Assembly: GCF_008329585.1 (NCBI RefSeq)
Contig: NZ_NPKP01000002.1
Span: forward strand, 124,001 to 188,000
Direction: 5' to 3'
DNA: 64,000 bases
From: Mycolicibacterium sp. P9-22
Lineage (GTDB): Bacteria > Actinomycetota > Actinomycetes > Mycobacteriales > Mycobacteriaceae
The translations under genes were made by a program, and so were the position numbers. The notes under the pieces are model-generated. The model saw only the letters and a program-made list of their open reading frames with translations, was not told where the DNA came from and did not search any database. This document shows positions 1 to 8,721 of the stretch, piece by piece; positions within the stretch are counted from its first letter, which is position 1; every line of letters starts with the position of its first letter.

Positions 1-941
1 ACGCGCACCTCGCCCCCGTCGTTGATGGCCGCGACCCGATCCAGGAGGGACCGATGCGCGGCTTGCACAGTGTCAGCGTCGAGAGCACGCAGATCCGCCG
101 CCAGCCGAACCCGGGCGGGCACCACCACCGCAGAGTTGGGCTCGACGGTGAAGCTCCCGACCGAGCCAAGCACCGTGTCCGGCCCGAACTCGTCGGCCAC
201 GGCGCGCACCGCCAACACGACCTGGCTGGCACCCACCAGCGCGTCACGGCGGTACCGCATATGTGTTGCGCCGGTGTGGGATTGCTCGCCGTAGACGGTG
301 ATGACGTACTTGTACGCCGCCCAGTTACTGGTCACCACCCCGATATCGAAGCCCTGGTCGATGAGCGAGCGGCCCTGTTCGATGTGGATCTCGGCAGAGC
401 ACGCGGCCCGCGGCACGGCATCGTCGCCGCGGAAACCGATGGTGTCCAATGCGTCCCGGACCGTGACACCATCCTTGCCGACGGTACCCAGGGCGGCGTC
501 GGCGGTCATCTTTCCGGTGTATACCGCGCTGCCCATCAGGCTCGGCGAGAATCGCGAGCCCTCCTCGTTGAACCAGTTCACCGCTGCGACGTTGTACCGG
601 GCACCCGCGGGATGCGCCGCGGCCGCGGCCGCGGCATACGCGCCGGCCAGCACCCCGTAGGCGCCGTCGAAACGGCCGGATGTGGGTTGGCTGTCGAGGT
701 GGGAGCCGATCAGGACGTAGGGTGCGCCGGCAGTGACCTCGGCGCATCCGTACATGTTGCCGACGGCATCGACGCGGCAATCCAATCCGTGCTCGATGAA
801 CCAGGCACGCAACCATTCCCGTGCCCGCCCGTCGGCGGGCGTGGCCGCCTCCCGGTGCACGCCGCCGGCGGCGGTGGCGCCGATCGCCGACAAGTCGGCG
901 AAGTCGGTGAGGAACGTGGTGTCGGTCAGGCTTACGGTCAT
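1..941 (-). CDS. M20-family Zn-dependent amidohydrolase (N-carbamoyl-amino-acid hydrolase/allantoate amidohydrolase type), partial
   Basis: Reading leftward from the ATG at 939-941 gives an open frame that runs off the window edge, so about 313 N-terminal residues are present and the C-terminus is missing. The stretch [18 protein letters not shown] is the metal-binding signature of the M20 hydantoinase/carbamoylase branch, which hydrolyses N-carbamoyl amino acids, allantoate or related ureides in the cytoplasm with two divalent metals. The start overlaps the symporter stop as ATGA (938-941), so the two are probably translationally coupled. The operon suggests import and hydrolysis of one small nitrogenous compound. 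The exact substrate cannot be told. Confidence 0.8.
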   Translation of the reverse strand, partial: MTVSLTDTTFLTDFADLSAIGATAAGGVHREAATPADGRAREWLRAWFIEHGLDCRVDAVGNMYGCAEVTAGAPYVLIGSHLDSQPTSGRFDGAYGVLAGAYAAAAAAAHPAGARYNVAAVNWFNEEGSRFSPSLMGSAVYTGKMTADAALGTVGKDGVTVRDALDTIGFRGDDAVPRAACSAEIHIEQGRSLIDQGFDIGVVTSNWAAYKYVITVYGEQSHTGATHMRYRRDALVGASQVVLAVRAVADEFGPDTVLGSVGSFTVEPNSAVVVPARVRLAADLRALDADTVQAAHRSLLDRVAAINDGGEVR

Positions 942-2494
942 CGGGTCTCTTCGGCCAGCTCGTGCACCTGGTCCTCCAGCGACACCGGAGGTACCGGCGC
1001 GGAGATCCGCACCTTGGTCTTGGCGGCTTCGAACATATCGTTGACCCTGGCCTTGTCGGCGTCGTCGGTGCCTATCAGCGCGGCAGCGGCGAGGAAGACC
1101 GCCAGGTTGACCACCAGGCCGACGATACCGCCGGTCAAGCTGCCCAGCCAGCGCACGTCATCGGGATAGATCCAGGTCATCACCATCGCGACCACGAACC
1201 CCGAGAGCATTCCGGCGACGGCACCCTGCTTGTTACCGCCCCGCCAGAAGATGCCGAGGAACAGCGGCACGGCCAGCTGGATCACGCCCTGATAGGAGAT
1301 CTGGGCCAGCAGTTGCAGCCGTGTCATGTTGAACGTGGCGTAGGCGACCACGCCCGCGGCGATCATGAAGACCAGCATCGAGGTTTTCGCGACCTGGGTC
1401 AGCCGCTTGTCCGACAGCGGCCGCTTCGTGGTGTTGACCAGGTCATTGGCGATCTGCAGGCCACATACCTGCACGCTGCCGTCGATGTGGCCCATCGACG
1501 CCGCGAAGACGATGGTGATTCCGAGCCCGAGCAACCAGGTGCCACCGTAGTCGCTCATGATGGTGAACCAACCCGCCTGTGGGTTCGCGCTGACATCGGG
1601 CATGACGGTTGCGGCGATACCCACCAGCATCAGCAGCGTGTAGAAGACGCCGGAGATCAGCACCGTGCACAAGGTGCCCGATTTCACCGAACGCACACTG
1701 GATGCGGTGTAGATGCGTTGGAAACTCGTTGGCCAGCAGAGTGATCCGATGACACCGGTAAAGATCAAGGCGAAGATGTAGAGCGGTCCGTACGCGTCGC
1801 CGTCACCGGGCAGCACCAGATACTGGTGAGCCACATCGTCGAGGTTGGCGATGCTGATCGGTCCACCGGCGACACCGGAGAGCAGGATGATGCACACCGC
1901 CGCCGACACCACATAGGCCACGGCGCCCTGGAAGGCGTCGGTCATGATCAGACCGCGCATCCCCATCCGGACGGTCCAGTACTGCCGGATCAGGATCACG
2001 GCGAGCCCGACGATCAGGCATGTGGTCACCGACCATGCGCCGTCGCTGGCGAGCTCGAAAACAGTTCCCAGCGCCTGCATCCCCAGGACCACCCAGGGGA
2101 ACAGGGACACAATGCCGATGACGCTGGCGATGATGCGCACCGCCGGTGAGTTGAAGCGCTTCCCGAGCAGGTCCGGTTGCGAGCGCAGGTCATATTTCTT
2201 GCCCCAGCGCCATGCCCGGGTGGCCATGAAGTACATCATCGCCACACCCAGCGTCGAGTACGCCAGTCCATAGAGGCCGAAAACACCGGCGCCGGTGGCC
2301 AACCCGAGAAACGCGATGAAGGTCGAGCCGGGCCACCACGAGTTGACGTAGCTCATTGCGACATACCAAGGTCCGTAACTGCGACCGCCGACCGCGTACT
2401 CATCGAAGGTGGGTGATGTCTTCTGTTGTGTCATATACAGAATCGCGATCACGATGGCATAGAACACGGCCAGCATGGCGAGCATGATCCACAT
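938..2494 (-). CDS. Sodium:solute symporter (SSS family)
   Basis: A 518-residue polytopic membrane protein with about 13 hydrophobic helices. The N-terminal region [20 protein letters not shown] is typical of SSS transporters, which move amino acids, ureides, sugars or carboxylates in with sodium. The length is normal for the family. It lies one base downstream of a small membrane protein gene and overlaps the hydrolase gene by 4 nt, so it is the transporter of an uptake and hydrolysis operon probably controlled by the divergent GntR regulator. The substrate is inferred only from the hydrolase partner (a ureide or N-carbamoyl compound). Confidence 0.88.
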   Translation of the reverse strand: MWIMLAMLAVFYAIVIAILYMTQQKTSPTFDEYAVGGRSYGPWYVAMSYVNSWWPGSTFIAFLGLATGAGVFGLYGLAYSTLGVAMMYFMATRAWRWGKKYDLRSQPDLLGKRFNSPAVRIIASVIGIVSLFPWVVLGMQALGTVFELASDGAWSVTTCLIVGLAVILIRQYWTVRMGMRGLIMTDAFQGAVAYVVSAAVCIILLSGVAGGPISIANLDDVAHQYLVLPGDGDAYGPLYIFALIFTGVIGSLCWPTSFQRIYTASSVRSVKSGTLCTVLISGVFYTLLMLVGIAATVMPDVSANPQAGWFTIMSDYGGTWLLGLGITIVFAASMGHIDGSVQVCGLQIANDLVNTTKRPLSDKRLTQVAKTSMLVFMIAAGVVAYATFNMTRLQLLAQISYQGVIQLAVPLFLGIFWRGGNKQGAVAGMLSGFVVAMVMTWIYPDDVRWLGSLTGGIVGLVVNLAVFLAAAALIGTDDADKARVNDMFEAAKTKVRISAPVPPVSLEDQVHELAEETR

Positions 2495-2495
2495 A

Positions 2496-2774
2496 TCAGC
2501 CTCCGAGGTTTTCGACGAGGGGTTCCAGCGAGTCGTCGTCGAGTTCGCCGCGGATGTCTTCGACGATGTAGAAGGCCGTCAAGGTGAGCCCGAGCACCAC
2601 GGCGTCGATGATCCAGTACATGATCGCGAACGGGATGCCGAGGATTTCGACGCTCATACCGCTGCCCCACAGGTAGAGCGGCGGGAACACCGCGAACAGC
2701 AACGCGATGGCGTAGAGCGCACCGAAGAAGGTGACGATCGACCGGCGACTGAGGCCGCAGATGAAGTCTTTCAC
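2496..2774 (-). CDS. Small membrane protein paired with SSS symporter
   Basis: A 92-residue protein with two hydrophobic helices (roughly residues 14-36 and 44-68) and an acidic C-terminal tail rich in Asp and Glu. It resembles the small subunits often encoded just before SSS symporters in actinobacteria, whose role is unknown but may be assembly or stability of the carrier. Its GTG start overlaps the phosphatase stop (GTGA, 2771-2774) and its stop lies one base before the symporter ATG. That tight spacing supports a common function. No enzymatic motif is visible. Confidence 0.75.
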   Translation of the reverse strand: MKDFICGLSRRSIVTFFGALYAIALLFAVFPPLYLWGSGMSVEILGIPFAIMYWIIDAVVLGLTLTAFYIVEDIRGELDDDSLEPLVENLGG

Positions 2775-3562
2775 AGTGGAATTCCTTGTCGCGTAGGGAT
2801 TTCAGCGTTCACACGGGACAGCAGTTCGTCGTGGATCAGACCGTTGCTGGCGATACCGTTGCCGGCGTCGAACACCCGTCGACGGTCCAGGCTGGTGAAC
2901 CGGCCGCCGGCTTCCTCGATGATGACCGGCATCGGAGCCAGGTCGTAGGGCTGTGCCCGGTAGTCCACCACGGCGTCTGCGTGACCGCAGGCCACCATGG
3001 CGTACCCGAACGCATCACCCCAGGTGCGCAGCACCGCTCCCTGGGTGTGTAGGCCCTCGATGGTCTCTGGAGCCCAATCCTCCAGCCAGGTCGCCATCAC
3101 ATGTGCGCCGTCAAGTACGCCATGGCTGGAGACCCGGGCCGGCATGCCGTTTCGCCAGCAACCGCGGCCGCGCTCGGCGTGCACCATGATGTCCGCGCTG
3201 GGCAGGTTGATCAGCCCGAAGACGATCTCGTCGCCGTCCTGGAGGGCGATGAGATTGGCATAGAGCGGTACGCCGCGGACGAAAGATTTGGTGCCGTCGA
3301 TGGGATCGACAATCCAGCGGTAGGCCGAGGTGCCCAAGGTGTCGGGGTATTCCTCGCCGGTGAAACTGTCTGTCGGGAACGCCTCGGCCACCGCATCGCG
3401 CATGGCGCGTTCGATCTCCCGATCCGCCCGCGTGATCGGGGATCCGTCGCTCTTGGCATGGACGGCCAGGTCGGGTGCGGTGAAGTACCGCCGCGAGATC
3501 TCGCCGGCGACCTCGGCCAGCGCGAGGGCGAGGCGGATACGGTCCGCACGGTTGTCGGTCAC
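2771..3562 (-). CDS. Inositol monophosphatase-family phosphatase (HisN/SuhB-like)
   Basis: About 263 residues. The metal-binding motifs of the IMPase family are present: GEEYPD (first acidic site), WIVDPIDGTKSF (the DPIDGT signature) and a C-terminal YDLAPMPVIIEEAGG. Such enzymes dephosphorylate inositol phosphates, histidinol phosphate or similar sugar phosphates using Mg2+. The GTG at 3560-3562 is preferred over an ATG at 3596-3598, because the ATG lies inside the inverted repeat at 3578-3599. It is the first gene of the symporter operon. A phosphatase in an amidohydrolase uptake operon is unusual and its substrate is unknown. Confidence 0.82.
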   Translation of the reverse strand: MTDNRADRIRLALALAEVAGEISRRYFTAPDLAVHAKSDGSPITRADREIERAMRDAVAEAFPTDSFTGEEYPDTLGTSAYRWIVDPIDGTKSFVRGVPLYANLIALQDGDEIVFGLINLPSADIMVHAERGRGCWRNGMPARVSSHGVLDGAHVMATWLEDWAPETIEGLHTQGAVLRTWGDAFGYAMVACGHADAVVDYRAQPYDLAPMPVIIEEAGGRFTSLDRRRVFDAGNGIASNGLIHDELLSRVNAEIPTRQGIPL

Positions 3563-3577
3563 AGGTAACACTCTTGG

Positions 3578-3599
3578 GATGAACCATTTCTGGTTCATC
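3578..3599. promoter_or_regulatory. Perfect inverted repeat, candidate GntR operator
   Basis: GATGAACC (3578-3585) and GGTTCATC (3592-3599) are exact reverse complements separated by six bases. The repeat lies between the phosphatase operon and the divergent GntR gene, where a local regulator would bind. The placement suggests autoregulation plus control of the operon, but this is inference. Confidence 0.55.
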
Positions 3600-3725
3600 G
3601 CGCCACATGTAAACGTTGCGTGACACCTCCGGCGCCGGGCTTTACGTCTCCGGCATGCGGGCAGAACCTGCCGGGGCTAGCGTTGGCTGACGGTCATCGT
3701 GCGGGAACGCAGGAAGGGGCACGTC

Positions 3726-4499
3726 ATGCTCGTGCACGAGCAGGCCCATGAGGCCTTGCGCAGGCTGGCAGACGAACTCGCCGAGCGTGGGGAGCGCCGG
3801 TTGCCGACCGAGCGCGCGCTCGCCGAACGACTGGGCATGTCGCGCACCACCGTGCGCCGGGCGTTGGACCTGCTCGAACGCGAGCACCGGATCCGCCGGG
3901 TCAAAGGCCGCGCCGGCGGTGCCTATCTGACCGATGTGGCCCAACGCGACGCCTCCCCGCTAGCGGTCCGCCCGTTCTGCCAGTCACACAGCGTCGTGCG
4001 CAGCCTCAACACCGTGAAAGGGATCCCGGAGATCCTGCAAGATCAGGGCTTTCGGGACGGCACCACGGTGATCCGGGCCGGAATGGTTGCGGCGCAGGCG
4101 GCAGTCGGATCGGCCCTGGGTGTCGCCGACGGCGAGCCGGTGGTTTCGCTGCTGCGGCTGCGGCACGCCGACGGGGAGACGCTGTCACTGGAACAGATGT
4201 ATCTGCGGCCCGAATTGGCCGGAGTGCTGCGCACCGGGATGACCTCGGTCTACCGCACGCTGCGAACGATGTTCGGTCTGCAGATATGCGTCGCAGACGA
4301 GTCCATCGAGGTGGCCGGTGTTTCCTGCGCCGAGGGGGAGCTACTCGATCGGCCCGCGGGAACGCCGGTCCTCAAATTGGAACGACGGGGTTTCGACCAG
4401 CACGGCGCCGCGTTCGAGTACTCCGTGGATCTGTTCCGAGCCGACCGCACCCGCCTGCACGTGCGGACACAGTCACCGGTGACCGCGCACCCGATGTGA
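3726..4499 (+). CDS. GntR/HutC-family transcriptional regulator with UTRA effector domain
   Basis: 257 residues from the ATG at 3726, which has a purine-rich AGGAAGGGG six bases upstream; an in-frame GTG at 3699 is less likely. Residues about 8-70 form a winged helix-turn-helix with the GntR signature LPTERALAERLGMSRTTVRR. The rest is a UTRA ligand-binding domain (HutC subfamily) that senses a small molecule. The gene diverges from the phosphatase/symporter/hydrolase operon and most simply represses it until the transported substrate or a derivative appears. The effector is unknown. Confidence 0.88.
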   Translation: MLVHEQAHEALRRLADELAERGERRLPTERALAERLGMSRTTVRRALDLLEREHRIRRVKGRAGGAYLTDVAQRDASPLAVRPFCQSHSVVRSLNTVKGIPEILQDQGFRDGTTVIRAGMVAAQAAVGSALGVADGEPVVSLLRLRHADGETLSLEQMYLRPELAGVLRTGMTSVYRTLRTMFGLQICVADESIEVAGVSCAEGELLDRPAGTPVLKLERRGFDQHGAAFEYSVDLFRADRTRLHVRTQSPVTAHPM

Positions 4500-4517
4500 T
4501 CACGGGGTGCCCGGCGC

Positions 4518-5606
4518 TCAGACGTCGGTGGAGTAGCGGATCCCGCCGTCGGGGATGGTGATCCCCGGCCACACCCGCGCGCCGCGCAGCAGCTCGCAGC
4601 GGGCCCCGATATCGGCGCCGTCACCGATGACACCGTCACGGATGAGCGCCCGCGGCCCGATACGGGCGCCGAACCCGATGATCGACCGTTCGATCACGGC
4701 CCCGGCCTCGACCCGGACCCCGTCGAAGATGACCGCACCGTCCAACCGCGCGCCCGCACCGATCTCGGCTCCGCGGCCGACCACGGTCCCGCCGAGCAGC
4801 AGCACGCCGGGTGAGATGGCCGCACCGTCGTGAATGAGGAACTCGCCGCGCTGATGCTGCAACGCGGGCGACGGGGCGATACCGCGGACCAGATCCGCCG
4901 ATCCCCGCACGAAATCGTCGGGAGTACCCATATCGCGCCAGTAGCTGGTGTCGACGTATCCGCACACCTTCTTCCCGTCGGTGAGCAACGTCGGGAACAC
5001 CTCGCGCTCCACCGACAGGGCCCGGCCTTTGGGGATCGCATCGATGATCTCGCGGCGGAAGACATAGCAGCCGGCGTTGATCTGGTCGGTCGGCGGATCC
5101 TGGGTCTTCTCCAGGAATGCGGTGACGCGGCCGTCGGCGTCGGTGGGCACACACCCGAACGCACGCGGATCCCCGACCCGCACCAGATGCAGGGTCACAT
5201 CGGCCTGATGGTCGGCATGACAGTTCAGCAGGGCACCGAGGTCGGCGCCGGAGAGCACATCGCCGTTGAATACCAGCGCCGTGTCGTGGCGCAGCTTGCC
5301 GGCCACGTTGGCGATACCGCCGCCGGTGCCCAGCGCCTCCTCCTCGACGACGTATTCGATCTCCAGTCCGAGTTTCGACCCGTCACCGAAGGCCGCTTCG
5401 AACACCTCAGCCTTGTAGGAGGTGCCCAGCACCACGTGCTGGATGCCGGCCGCGGCGATCCGGGACAGCAGGTGGGTGAGGAACGGCAGCCCGGCCGTCG
5501 GCAGCATCGGCTTGGGCGCCGACAGGGTGAGCGGGCGCAACCGGGTGCCCTGCCCGCCGACCAGGATTACCGCATCCACGTTCGCGGGATCGAGTGTGCT
5601 GGCCAT
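4518..5606 (-). CDS. manB: Mannose-1-phosphate guanylyltransferase (Rv3264c-type)
   Basis: 362 residues. The N-terminal nucleotidyltransferase domain has ILVGGQGTRLRPLT and PKPMLP, and the C-terminal 100 residues are left-handed beta-helix hexapeptide repeats (for example GARIGPRALIRDGVIGDGADIG). The family makes GDP-mannose from GTP and mannose-1-phosphate, the mannosyl donor for PIM, lipomannan and lipoarabinomannan. The ATG at 5604-5606 overlaps the wbbL stop by one base (TGATG). Order with wbbL and rmlD matches M. tuberculosis Rv3264c-Rv3266c. Its sequence also resembles glucose-1-phosphate thymidylyltransferases, but the gene context favours the mannose enzyme. Confidence 0.88.
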   Translation of the reverse strand: MASTLDPANVDAVILVGGQGTRLRPLTLSAPKPMLPTAGLPFLTHLLSRIAAAGIQHVVLGTSYKAEVFEAAFGDGSKLGLEIEYVVEEEALGTGGGIANVAGKLRHDTALVFNGDVLSGADLGALLNCHADHQADVTLHLVRVGDPRAFGCVPTDADGRVTAFLEKTQDPPTDQINAGCYVFRREIIDAIPKGRALSVEREVFPTLLTDGKKVCGYVDTSYWRDMGTPDDFVRGSADLVRGIAPSPALQHQRGEFLIHDGAAISPGVLLLGGTVVGRGAEIGAGARLDGAVIFDGVRVEAGAVIERSIIGFGARIGPRALIRDGVIGDGADIGARCELLRGARVWPGITIPDGGIRYSTDV

Positions 5607-6481
5607 CAGAGCCGCCCTTTCGCCTGTTTACGTCGAGAGTTCCGGACCACGAGACCGGCTCGGGTTGCCAGCGCACCCCTGATCGTCCACCTCAACGGGG
5701 CCTGCCACCAGCGCGAATGACGGTCGGCCAGGAAAGTGTAGGTGCTGCGGTGGTGGGCTGCCAGATTCTTGGCGGGATCCCGCCCGGTCGAATGTCCCTT
5801 GTCGTGCAGGATCTCGGCGGTCGGCACGTAGATGTTCTGCCGGCCCGCCCGCTCCAGCCGATCACCGAGGTCGACATCCTCCATGTACATGAAATAGCGC
5901 TCGTCGAAACCGCCGATGCGGTTGAACGCATCCCGGCGCAGCAGCAGGCAGGCGCCGGACAGCCAACCCACGGGCCGCTCGCTGGGGGCCAGCCGCTCCT
6001 GCCGGTAGGCCGCCGTCCAGGGATTCGTCTTCCAGACCGGCCCGACGACGGCGTGCATGCCGCCGCGGATCAGGCTGGGCTGATGCCGGGCCGACGGGTA
6101 CACCGAGCCGTCCGGATCGCGGATCAACGGACCGAACGCACCGGCCCGCGGCCACCGGGCCGCGGCCGCCAGCAGCTCGTCGATGCTGCCCGGGCCCCAC
6201 TGCACATCGGGGTTGGCCACGATGAACAGCTCACCGTCGGTCACGAAGGCGTCGACGGCCCGGTTCACGGCGGTGCCGTACCCGAGATTGCCGCCGGTGC
6301 GCAGCAGCCGGACGTTCGGATAGCGTTCCACCGCTTCCTCGGGGGCGCCGTCGGTGGAGCCGTTGTCGGCCATGATCACCGTGACCGGCCGGTCGGTGGC
6401 ATGCGCCAGCGAGGCCAGGAAGCGATCCAGATGGGGGCCCGGTGAATAGGTCACCGTCACGACCTTCAATTCCTCAGTCAC
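5606..6481 (-). CDS. wbbL: dTDP-rhamnosyltransferase of the arabinogalactan linker
   Basis: 291 residues from GTG at 6479-6481; a GTG a few codons downstream is also possible. It is a GT2-fold enzyme: VTVTYSPGPHLDRFLASL at the N-terminus, NGSTDG nucleotide-binding segment, NPDVQWG (DXD-like) and FDERYFMYMEDVDLGDRL. The family transfers L-rhamnose from dTDP-rhamnose to GlcNAc-PP-decaprenol, giving the Rha-GlcNAc unit that anchors arabinogalactan to peptidoglycan. It is essential in mycobacteria. It lies between rmlD, which makes the donor, and manB, as in M. tuberculosis. Confidence 0.9.
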   Translation of the reverse strand: MTEELKVVTVTYSPGPHLDRFLASLAHATDRPVTVIMADNGSTDGAPEEAVERYPNVRLLRTGGNLGYGTAVNRAVDAFVTDGELFIVANPDVQWGPGSIDELLAAAARWPRAGAFGPLIRDPDGSVYPSARHQPSLIRGGMHAVVGPVWKTNPWTAAYRQERLAPSERPVGWLSGACLLLRRDAFNRIGGFDERYFMYMEDVDLGDRLERAGRQNIYVPTAEILHDKGHSTGRDPAKNLAAHHRSTYTFLADRHSRWWQAPLRWTIRGALATRAGLVVRNSRRKQAKGRL

Positions 6482-6535
6482 CACGCCCAGCCAGTTCGTC
6501 GCCCACGCTGGTAGAGGGTAACCACTCCTTTTTCC

Positions 6536-6593
6536 CGTCGCTTCGCTCGCCCCGGATCCCGCTTTCCCCGTCCGCTGCGCTCGCCCCGGATCC
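6536..6593. repeat. Imperfect tandem direct repeat of about 24 bp
   Basis: Two copies (6536-6559 and 6569-6593) share the core GCTCGCCCCGGATCC and differ mainly by one inserted base and a few substitutions. They occupy most of the 112-bp gap between rmlD and wbbL. No function is evident. Confidence 0.6.
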
Positions 6594-7448
6594 TCATCCC
6601 AGCGCCGCCAACGCGGCGTCCAGCCCGTCCTGCCAGGACCGCATCGGGCTGTGGTCGGCGTCATAACGTGCGGTCGACAGCGCCGAGTAGACCGGACGCG
6701 GCGCGGGCCGCGGATGCCGGTCGGTGCCGACCGGCCGCACCCGCTGTGGGTCGGCGCCGATCCCGGCGAACACCGCGCGGGCGAGCTCGTAGCGGCTGGC
6801 GGCGCCGGTGTTGGCCACGTGCAGCACCGACGCGGGCGCCGGATCGTCGGCGATCAGCAGCAGTGCCCGGGCCAGGTCACCGACATAGGTCGGCGAGCCG
6901 GTCTGATCAGCGACCACGTCGACGTGGTCGCGTTCGCACTCCAGCCGGCGCATGGTGCCGACGAAATCACCGCCGGCGCCGGTGTACACCCAGGCGGTGC
7001 GCACCACGGTCGCCTCCGGCAACACGTCCTGCACCTGCCGCTCCCCGGCGAGCTTGCTGGCGCCGTAGACGCTGCGCGGGCCGACGGGATCGTCCACCTC
7101 ATAGGGCCGCGGCGCTCCGTCGAATTCACCGCTGAACACGTAATCGGTGGAGATGTGGATGAGCCGGGCGCCGTTGGCGGCGCAGGCGCGCGCGACATTG
7201 GCGGCCCCGGCGGCGTTGACGGCGTACGCGCGGGCCTCGTCGGTCTGCGCGACATCCACGGCGGTCAGGGCGGCGCAGTTGATCACCACATCACCGGGGG
7301 CGACGATGGCGGCGCCGGCCGCCGGATCGGTGATGTCCCACTGCGACGACGTGCATGCGAGCAGATCGCGTCCCTGGGCGGTGAGCTCACCGCCCAGGAA
7401 TCGGCCGACCTGCCCGCCCGCGCCGGTGATGACGATTCGGGCAGGCAC
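6594..7448 (-). CDS. rmlD: dTDP-4-dehydrorhamnose reductase
   Basis: 284 residues from GTG at 7446-7448. It is an extended short-chain dehydrogenase with the nucleotide-binding motif ITGAGGQVGR, the HISTDYVFSG segment and the catalytic YGASK (Tyr-x-x-x-Lys). RmlD makes dTDP-L-rhamnose by NADPH reduction of the 4-keto sugar, the last step of the rhamnose donor pathway used by WbbL next to it. The orthologue is Rv3266c. It starts 5 nt after the upstream glycosidase stop, so they may share a transcript. Confidence 0.93.
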   Translation of the reverse strand: MPARIVITGAGGQVGRFLGGELTAQGRDLLACTSSQWDITDPAAGAAIVAPGDVVINCAALTAVDVAQTDEARAYAVNAAGAANVARACAANGARLIHISTDYVFSGEFDGAPRPYEVDDPVGPRSVYGASKLAGERQVQDVLPEATVVRTAWVYTGAGGDFVGTMRRLECERDHVDVVADQTGSPTYVGDLARALLLIADDPAPASVLHVANTGAASRYELARAVFAGIGADPQRVRPVGTDRHPRPAPRPVYSALSTARYDADHSPMRSWQDGLDAALAALG

Positions 7449-7453
7449 AACCG

Positions 7454-8506
7454 CTATCCGGCGAGCACCCCGGCGGCGACCTTCGGCTGCCAATCCGAGG
7501 TGAGCAGTGCGCCGTAGTTGGCCTCACGGTCGTTGCGGTTGGAGCTGTCCAGGTCGCGCACGGCGTGGATGAAGGCCGGGCCTGCCCAGCCGACGGCGGC
7601 AGCCGCCCCCAGCACGTCGACGATCTGCTTGGCCTGTTCCTGCTGGCTCACCCCGTCGCCGGGGATATCGCTGGTGGACGCGCCCATCTCGGTCAGCCAG
7701 ATCTTCTTGCCGCCGTCACCGTTGGCCACCATCACATCGTGCATGCGCAGCACATCGGACCAGCCGTTGTTGCTGTCGGCGGCCAGGCCACCCGGGAAGA
7801 CGTACGGGTGGGCCGCGGCGGCATCGAACGAACCCTTGGCGCCCGCGTCGTAGAGCTGCTGCAGGAATCCGGGCGGCGAATCGGGCCCGCCGAGCGGGCT
7901 CAGCCCGGCGGCGACCACGGTGGCGCCCGGGTTCGCACCCTTGATCGCCGGGTAGGCGGCCTTGAGCATGCCGGTGTAGCGGACCGCCTTGTTGTCGGCG
8001 AAGCCCATGAACAGCGGGAGGTTCGGTTCGTTCCAGACTTCCCAGGCGTTGATCCGGCCGGCGTAGCGGCCGGCCGCGGCGGCGGCGAAGGCGCCGAACT
8101 GGCCGTTGTCCTTGGGAGGCGACGACGGGAACAGCAGCTGCGCGCCCTCGGTGCGCGCCCAGAACGGGGTGTTGGAGATCAGGCCGAGGATGCGCAGACC
8201 GTTGGCGCTCGCGGCGTTGACCAGGCTGTCGAAGTAGCCCCAGTTGTACTCGCCCGGACCGATCCCGACGATCCCCCAGTCCAGCGGCAGACGCACCCAG
8301 CTCGCGCTGGTCTTGCCGACGGCCGCGATCTCACGAGCGGAATCGGCCGGGTTTCCGGTGGCCCAGGTGTATCCCTGGGCGAATCCGTAACCGTCGGCGG
8401 GAGCCACCACCGCGTTCGCGGTGGCCGGGCTCACCGTGACCATCGACACCACCAACGCGGACATAACCGCCGCGCGGCCCAACGCCTTGACCCAAGTTTT
8501 CCGCAT
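7454..8506 (-). CDS. Secreted GH39-like (clan GH-A) glycoside hydrolase
   Basis: 350 residues from ATG at 8504-8506, with a Sec signal peptide (MRKTWVKALGRAAVMSALVV, cleavage near TANA-VV). The domain is a TIM-barrel glycosidase: NAWEVWNEPNLP carries the Asn-Glu-Pro acid/base motif near residue 155 and KIWLTEMGAS the nucleophile Glu near 275. Both catalytic residues are therefore present. The exported location and closeness to cell-wall genes suggest trimming of an extracellular polysaccharide. PslG, a GH39-type enzyme of a Pseudomonas exopolysaccharide locus, is a functional analogy only. M. tuberculosis has no gene here between rmlD and lcp1. Confidence 0.8.
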   Translation of the reverse strand: MRKTWVKALGRAAVMSALVVSMVTVSPATANAVVAPADGYGFAQGYTWATGNPADSAREIAAVGKTSASWVRLPLDWGIVGIGPGEYNWGYFDSLVNAASANGLRILGLISNTPFWARTEGAQLLFPSSPPKDNGQFGAFAAAAAGRYAGRINAWEVWNEPNLPLFMGFADNKAVRYTGMLKAAYPAIKGANPGATVVAAGLSPLGGPDSPPGFLQQLYDAGAKGSFDAAAAHPYVFPGGLAADSNNGWSDVLRMHDVMVANGDGGKKIWLTEMGASTSDIPGDGVSQQEQAKQIVDVLGAAAAVGWAGPAFIHAVRDLDSSNRNDREANYGALLTSDWQPKVAAGVLAG

Positions 8507-8721
8507 ACCGTTCAAGTTACCGGACCTCTCATGTGCTGATCGACCGAACGCCCAGCCCAGGCGGGGGAACGCCACCGCCCGCCGATGACGACCAGTACGC
8601 CATCTGTCGTTCGCTGAGCCGTCATCGTTACCGTGGCTGTCACAACGGATCCGGCACCGCCGAAGTTGGCACGCCGACGCGCTTCGGCGGACATCGATGC
8701 TCCGGCCAGTAGCCTGGGCTG

